Made by a program: the position numbers and the translations under genes. Shown in pieces: positions 14,243 to 18,226 of a DNA stretch of 18,226 nt. The stretch is from JBAUHN01 sp049680295 (lineage in GTDB: Bacteria > Pseudomonadota > Alphaproteobacteria > Rhodobacterales > Rhodobacteraceae): contig JBAUHN010000088.1 of the NCBI GenBank assembly GCA_049680295.1, positions 1 through 18,226 on the forward strand, written 5' to 3'. Position 1 is the first letter of the stretch. Each line of letters opens with the position of its first letter. A model generated the notes under the pieces. It was not told the origin of the DNA, ran no database searches, and saw only the letters and a program-made list of their open reading frames with translations.

Positions 14243-15050
14243 TTGCCAACTCCTTTGAGCGCGCAGTCGCTGCAGCAACGGCACGGTTTATCAAGGCCGG
14301 AAAGCCATCGACAGGATCCATCAATACCTCCAGCGCCGCCTGAGTTGTCCCATTCGGACTGGTCACATTAACACGCAATTGCGATGGGTGTTCGTCGGCC
14401 GCTTTCGCCAATGCGCCTGCCCCGGCAACGGTAGCCGTCGCCAGTTGCAAGGCCAGTGCTGCATCCAACCCTTGCCCCTCGCCCGCAGCGGCCAATGTTT
14501 CGATCATGTGAAACACATAAGCCGGACCTGACCCGCTGACCCCGGTAACCGCATCAATCTGTGCCTCATCTGTCAGACGTACGACGTCACCTACGGCGCG
14601 CAGTAGGTTTTGGGCTTCTGCAATCCCTGCCTCTCCGGCTTGCGCATTGCCGACAATCGCGGTTATTCCCTGCCCGATGGCAGCAGGCGTATTCGGCATT
14701 GCGCGTACAATGGGCGTATTTGCACCCAAAATCGTCTCAAAATACGCAATTTGAATGCCTGCGGCGACACTAACAAACAATGTCTTCCCAGCCCCCAAAG
14801 GTTGCAAAACCGGCAATGCCTCGGCCATCATTTGCGGCTTCACAGCGACCAAAACGATGGCTGGCGCGTCTGGCAACGGTGCATTGATGTGGACACCAGT
14901 GCGCCTTAACCAGTCAGATGGGTTCGGGTCGTTCACCCAAACAGATGTTGCGGGCAACCCTTGATCCAGCCAGCCTGATAACATGGCGGCGCCCATTTTG
15001 CCGCATCCCAACAGGACCAGCCCGTCGCGCGCAATTCGGCTGTTGTTCAT
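14235..15050 (-). CDS. proC: Pyrroline-5-carboxylate reductase
   Basis: A 271-residue ProC, the last step of proline biosynthesis: NAD(P)H-dependent reduction of pyrroline-5-carboxylate. The N-terminal Rossmann motif is GCGKMGAAM (15-23). MPNTPAAIGQG starts at residue 118. The family signature VTGVSGSGPAYVF spans about 168-180, and SPNGTTQAAL (231-240) is the P5C-binding region, with Asn where most homologues have Gly. Length matches the family. It is the second gene of a four-gene minus operon: 38 bp after ybjN and overlapping csaA by 8 bp. Confidence 0.93.
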   Translation of the reverse strand: MNNSRIARDGLVLLGCGKMGAAMLSGWLDQGLPATSVWVNDPNPSDWLRRTGVHINAPLPDAPAIVLVAVKPQMMAEALPVLQPLGAGKTLFVSVAAGIQIAYFETILGANTPIVRAMPNTPAAIGQGITAIVGNAQAGEAGIAEAQNLLRAVGDVVRLTDEAQIDAVTGVSGSGPAYVFHMIETLAAAGEGQGLDAALALQLATATVAGAGALAKAADEHPSQLRVNVTSPNGTTQAALEVLMDPVDGFPALINRAVAAATARSKELANG

Positions 15051-15088
15051 GAAAGCCTCCCTCGAAAACCGGATTTCCGAAAGAAGTG

Positions 15089-15589
15089 TTACGCGCGGCC
15101 GTAAGCCTCTGCAATGGCAACTTGCAACGCGTCATTTGGCGTGCGGTTGCCCCAAACCAAAAGCTGCATTGCAGGGTAATATCGCTCAGCGCTCATCACA
15201 GCCGCCCCGATCATAGTGTCAATCTGATCTGGACTGGCCGCATTCCCGCCGGCCAATACTAGACCGTAGCGATAAACCATCAATTTCTCTTGTGCCCAGA
15301 AAGAAAACGCACCTGCCCAACACTGGTCATTCACATTGTTTAGCAACTCATAAAGCAAAGGATGCTTTTCTTCCGGTGGTTCCATCTCAAATGTGCAGAT
15401 CATCCGCAGGGTTTCGTCATAGGCGGACCATGCCAAGGTCAACGAATAGGTGCGCCATTGCCCCTCAACCGCCATCGCGATCTGCTCATCCGAAATCCTG
15501 TCGAAATCCCACTGATGATGGGTCGCCAGATTTTCTACGATATCTATGGGGTGAATGTCGTCTTCCAGATACTGCTCTGACAGGGCCAT
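15089..15589 (-). CDS. YbjN domain-containing protein
   Basis: A 166-residue protein of the YbjN (type III secretion chaperone-like fold) family, function poorly defined. It begins MALSEQYLEDDIHPIDIVEN, and contains WRTYSLTLAWSAYDETLRMICTFEM, the ELLNNVNDQCWAGAFSFW segment typical of YbjN domains, and a C-terminal helical AVMSAERYYPAMQLLVWG. No signal peptide or transmembrane segment, so cytoplasmic. AGGTGA lies about 5 nt before the ATG. It opens the operon that continues into proC, csaA and the dehydrogenase; promoter sequences should lie just beyond 15590, but none is clear. Confidence 0.85.
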   Translation of the reverse strand: MALSEQYLEDDIHPIDIVENLATHHQWDFDRISDEQIAMAVEGQWRTYSLTLAWSAYDETLRMICTFEMEPPEEKHPLLYELLNNVNDQCWAGAFSFWAQEKLMVYRYGLVLAGGNAASPDQIDTMIGAAVMSAERYYPAMQLLVWGNRTPNDALQVAIAEAYGRA

Positions 15590-15722
15590 TGGATCACCTC
15601 TTTATTGCTGCTCTGGCGTTCACTCCTGCACATCCACCAAATTGTAGCTACATACGCTAGCCTTGGTAGGTACACCGACGCCTACACCACATATGGTGCG
15701 TCCCAGCGCGCGCTGAGGCAAC

Positions 15723-15783
15723 CCTTTATTTGGGGATAACCACAATAAGTTGTGGACGAAATCCATCCACACCCAAAATAAGG
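15723..15783. repeat. Nested inverted repeat
   Basis: CCACAA (15740-15745) pairs perfectly with TTGTGG (15750-15755) over a TAAG loop. Outer arms CCTTTATTTGGG (15723-15734) and CCCAAAATAAGG (15772-15783) match at 10 of 12 positions. It resembles an operator or a DNA/RNA folding element upstream of the ybjN operon. No U-run makes it a terminator. Confidence 0.4.
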
Positions 15784-15800
15784 CGCATTTTGCAACAACA

Positions 15801-15838
15801 TTCATTCCAAATGGCAAAAAATATCGCCGCCGGAGGCT
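15801..15838 (-). repeat. 3'-end repeat element, copy 2
   Basis: On the minus strand this reads GCCTCCGGCGGCGATATTTTTT followed by GCCATTTGGAATGAA. It lies about 97 bp downstream of the ubiK stop, in the same sense. It shares CCGGCGGC, ATATT and GCCAT with the copy at 10367-10405. The GC block followed by a U-run suggests a terminator role. Confidence 0.45.
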
Positions 15839-15935
15839 TCAACACCTCAAACGGCAAGACGCTTAAAAAACCACACGCACCGAACATCGGCCACGCATCA
15901 ATCAATATGGTGTGGCGCGCAGCGCCGCCTTTACA

Positions 15936-16178
15936 TCAGGTCTTGGCCTCAAGCACATCAAGCCGCGCTTTCAGGGCTTCGTTCTCTTCGCGGGCTTTCT
16001 GCGCCATGGCCCGCACCGCATCAAACTCTTCCCGGGTGACAAAGTCTCGGTCCGTCAGCCAACGGTCCATCATGCCCTTCATCGCAGTTTCCGCTTCGCT
16101 CCGCGCGCCCTGTGCCACACCCATGGCATTGGTCATCAATTGCGAAATGTCGTCGAAAATTTTGTTGCGCGTCTGCAT
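15936..16178 (-). CDS. ubiK: UbiK-type accessory factor (BMFP/YqiC family)
   Basis: An 80-residue protein of the YqiC/UbiK family, a small trimeric coiled-coil protein that assists ubiquinone biosynthesis and binds lipid. The layout fits: an amphipathic N-terminal region (MQTRNKIFDDISQLMTNAMG), a central EFDAVRAM segment after the TREEF motif that is typical of the family, and a C-terminal coiled coil (MAQKAREENEALKARLDVLE). The ATG at 16178 has GGAG about 8 nt upstream and matches the family start; a longer frame upstream is a shadow of the divergent lgt region. It is transcribed alone and divergent from lgt. The alphaproteobacterial members have not, to my knowledge, all been tested for ubiquinone function. 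Confidence 0.82.
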   Translation of the reverse strand: MQTRNKIFDDISQLMTNAMGVAQGARSEAETAMKGMMDRWLTDRDFVTREEFDAVRAMAQKAREENEALKARLDVLEAKT

Positions 16179-16244
16179 GTCAGGTCTCCGTTTCAGGGTC
16201 AGATCATATATGGGTACGAATGGGGTCGCCTGCAAGGTTGACTT

Positions 16245-17159
16245 ATGCCCGGCGCCACAGGCATTCAGTCGCACATGAAAGCCCAGCTTCCCTTCCCTGA
16301 TATCGCGCCCGAGATTTTTTCAATCTCGCTTTTTGGTTTTGAGCTGGCTTTGCGCTGGTATGCGCTGGCTTACATCGTCGGCATTCTGATCGGCTGGCGA
16401 CTGGTTGTGCGTGCTGTGCAAACGCCGGACCTGTGGTCCAACAAAGTACCTGTGATGACGACCCAACACATCGAAGACCTGCTCACCTGGGTCATTCTGG
16501 GTGTGATCTTGGGCGGGCGCCTGGGCTACATCTTGTTTTATCAACCGGCTTTCTACCTGCAAAACCCCGGCCAGATCCTGGCTGTGTGGCAAGGCGGCAT
16601 GGCCTTTCACGGCGGCTTGCTTGGGGTGATTGTCGCAGGCCTGATATTCACCTACCGCAATAAAATCCCGCAGCTCAGCGCTGCTGACGCCATGGCGCTT
16701 GGCGTCCCGCCGGGGCTGTTACTGGGCCGTATTGCCAATTTCATTAACGCAGAACTTTGGGGCAGACCCACCGATTTGCCATGGGGCGTCGCCTTTCCCA
16801 CCGAAGCCGCACAATACTGCCCCGATGTCGCGGGCATTTGTGCGCGCCACCCCTCCCAGCTTTACGAGGCCCTATTCGAAGGTCTGATCCTCGGTGCGGT
16901 TCTGATCTGGCTGGTCTGGCGGAAGAGCGCGCTCAAACGCCCCGGTCTTGTCGCGGGAACCTTCTTTGCTGGATACGGTCTGGCCCGTTTTGTGGTTGAA
17001 TTTGTACGCCAGCCCGACGCGCAATTCATTGCAGACGGGAATCCCACTGGCCTGGCTTGGCAAATCGGGCAGTATGGTCTGACCATGGGGCAAATCCTGT
17101 CCTTGCCGATGATCCTACTGGGTCTTGTGCTTATGCGCCGGGCACAATCCAAAACATGA
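16245..17159 (+). CDS. lgt: Prolipoprotein diacylglyceryl transferase
   Basis: A 304-residue inner-membrane enzyme that transfers diacylglycerol from phosphatidylglycerol to the lipobox cysteine of prolipoproteins. It has about seven hydrophobic segments, FHGG with H122 (the essential histidine region), the Lgt signature GRIANFINAELWGRP (161-175) and RHPSQLYEA (201-209). Two starts are possible. ATG 16245 has AAGG 7 nt upstream; ATG 16275 begins MKAQLPFPDIAPEIF, nearer to the family N-terminus, but has no spaced ribosome site. I chose 16245 on the Shine-Dalgarno evidence. It is divergent from ubiK and overlaps midA by ATGA, so the two are co-translated. It would process the small lipoprotein at 10049. 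Confidence 0.9.
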   Translation: MPGATGIQSHMKAQLPFPDIAPEIFSISLFGFELALRWYALAYIVGILIGWRLVVRAVQTPDLWSNKVPVMTTQHIEDLLTWVILGVILGGRLGYILFYQPAFYLQNPGQILAVWQGGMAFHGGLLGVIVAGLIFTYRNKIPQLSAADAMALGVPPGLLLGRIANFINAELWGRPTDLPWGVAFPTEAAQYCPDVAGICARHPSQLYEALFEGLILGAVLIWLVWRKSALKRPGLVAGTFFAGYGLARFVVEFVRQPDAQFIADGNPTGLAWQIGQYGLTMGQILSLPMILLGLVLMRRAQSKT

Positions 17160-18226
17160 GCCTGCCCCCAAAAAAAGACGCAACAGACCTGCACAGCCTG
17201 ATCACGACCCGCATCGCCCAAAGCGGTCCCATGACCGTGGCGCAATATATGGCCGAATGTCTGCTGCATCCAACCAAGGGGTACTACACAACCCGCGCGC
17301 CCTTTGGTGCTGCCGGAGATTTCGTGACCGCGCCTGAAATCAGCCAGATGTTTGGCGAACTCATTGGCCTGTGTCTGGCGCAAAGCTGGCTGGATCAGGG
17401 CAGCCCGGATCGCTTTTCACTTGCCGAGCTTGGGCCGGGGCGCGGGACATTGATGGTCGACGCCTTGCGTGCTGCACAAAAAGTGCCGGGGTTTGTCGAG
17501 GCGGCGGACATTGTGATGGTCGAGGCCTCAGATAATCTGGCGGCCATTCAACGCGCATCCCTGGGCGCCTACAGCGTTTCTTGGATAAACTCGGCTGAGG
17601 GGCTTGCCGATCAACCGCTTTTTCTGATTGCAAATGAGTTTTTTGACGCATTGCCGATCCGGCAATTCCAGCGGTCGGGTGAACATTGGCGTGAACGCCA
17701 GATTGGCCAGACGCAGGGCAGATTGCATTTTGGCCTTGCGCCAGCTGGTCCGCACTTAACCATAGACCACCGCCTGAAAGACACCAAGGACGGCGACATC
17801 GTAGAATATGCACCAAGTGCCTCAATGATCGTTCACTCGGTTGGACAAAAGATCAATGACCATGGCGGGGCCGCGTTGATTATCGACTACGGTGACTGGC
17901 GTGCTTTGGGCGACACGTTGCAGGCGGTAGCGGCGCATGAACAGACGGATCCCTTGATCAACCCCGGCGGGGCCGATCTGACAGCTCATGTCGATTTCGA
18001 AGCTCTGGCGCTTGCGGTCCCCTGTTCTTACACGCGACTTACACCTCAGGGTGTATTTCTTGAACGGCTGGGCATCACCGCGCGGGCGCAAATGCTGGCA
18101 CAAACTTTGCAAGGGGCGGCACTTGATACCCATGTCGCTGCACATCGACGCTTGACGCACGGCGATGAAATGGGAAACCTGTTCAAAGTGATGGGGCTTT
18201 TCCCGTCAAGTGCCCCGCCCCCGCCC
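17156..18226 (+). CDS. midA: MidA/NDUFAF7-type SAM-dependent methyltransferase (3' end cut by window)
   Basis: A frame of 357 codons open to the window edge, close to the full family length. It belongs to the COG1565 (DUF185) family, whose mitochondrial member NDUFAF7/MidA methylates an arginine of a complex I subunit; the bacterial role is not settled. Motifs are the GYYTTRAPFGAAGDFVTAPEIS segment (42-63), the SAM-binding ELGPGRGTLM (91-100) and NEFFDALPIRQF (160-171). The end, SSAPPPP, is a proline-rich tail, so few codons are missing. It starts at ATG 17156 and overlaps the lgt stop by 4 bp (ATGA). Confidence 0.88.
   Translation, partial: MSLPPKKDATDLHSLITTRIAQSGPMTVAQYMAECLLHPTKGYYTTRAPFGAAGDFVTAPEISQMFGELIGLCLAQSWLDQGSPDRFSLAELGPGRGTLMVDALRAAQKVPGFVEAADIVMVEASDNLAAIQRASLGAYSVSWINSAEGLADQPLFLIANEFFDALPIRQFQRSGEHWRERQIGQTQGRLHFGLAPAGPHLTIDHRLKDTKDGDIVEYAPSASMIVHSVGQKINDHGGAALIIDYGDWRALGDTLQAVAAHEQTDPLINPGGADLTAHVDFEALALAVPCSYTRLTPQGVFLERLGITARAQMLAQTLQGAALDTHVAAHRRLTHGDEMGNLFKVMGLFPSSAPPPP

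Larger units (their letters stand above)
15590..15935. other. 346-bp gap between ubiK and ybjN
   Basis: No gene supported. It should contain the ubiK 3' end signals and the ybjN promoter. Visible elements are a palindrome CACCA-CATA-TGGTG (15685-15698), a nested inverted repeat at 15723-15783 and a 3'-end repeat at 15801-15838 (both listed separately), and a 5-bp GC hairpin GGCGC/GCGCC (about 15915-15927) near the ubiK stop. Open frames here have no ribosome-binding site and are not called. Confidence 0.5.

Noticed and set aside
15730..16278. 182-codon + ORF across the ubiK gene
   Set aside because: Antisense to a clear UbiK-family coding region; no ribosome-binding site.

Overview
The window looks like chromosomal DNA from an alphaproteobacterium of the Rhodobacteraceae (Roseobacter group). 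This rests on family resemblance: a divergent ubiK / lgt-midA arrangement, a ybjN-proC-csaA operon, a PrpE-type propionyl-CoA synthetase, a cupin of the GtHNL type next to glyA, and two copies of a CCGGCGG/ATATT 3'-end repeat that I remember as common in this family. It is mostly ordinary housekeeping sequence. I see no insertion sequence, tRNA, rRNA or CRISPR array.

Layout. The left edge (1-2932) holds the 3' part of an NADP-malic enzyme (maeB) and a complete prpE, both carbon metabolism on the + strand. Next is a tightly coupled three-gene + operon (3098-4664). It encodes two small secreted Cys-containing proteins that appear to be diverged paralogues, followed by a SCO1/SenC copper chaperone. 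An 11-bp inverted repeat in its leader can pair over the first Shine-Dalgarno site. The operon converges, with a 9-bp overlap, on an endonuclease/exonuclease/phosphatase-family gene (minus). nadK (minus) follows, divergent from glyA (+). glyA is followed by a cupin gene. A tail-anchored small protein (minus) and an alpha/beta hydrolase (+) are divergent from each other, and a small lipoprotein gene follows.

The stretch 10340-12365 is the least explained part. It contains an AT-richer gene-poor segment, a 37-codon GTG-start ORF with a strong Shine-Dalgarno site joined through TAATG to a winged-helix-like gene, and a convergent minus-strand HTH/CII-like gene. Upstream of the latter lies a compact set of perfect hairpins, including a three-way junction, that looks like a structured RNA.

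The right part returns to housekeeping genes. tdk (+) abuts the minus operon ybjN-proC-csaA-hydroxyacid dehydrogenase, whose last three genes overlap. A 346-bp gap with a nested inverted repeat precedes ubiK (minus), which is divergent from lgt-midA (+). midA is open at the right edge and overlaps lgt by ATGA.

The most promising undescribed items are the two-paralogue plus SCO operon with its SD-pairing leader, the structured RNA at about 12071-12222, and the SD-occluded coupled small ORF at 10760.
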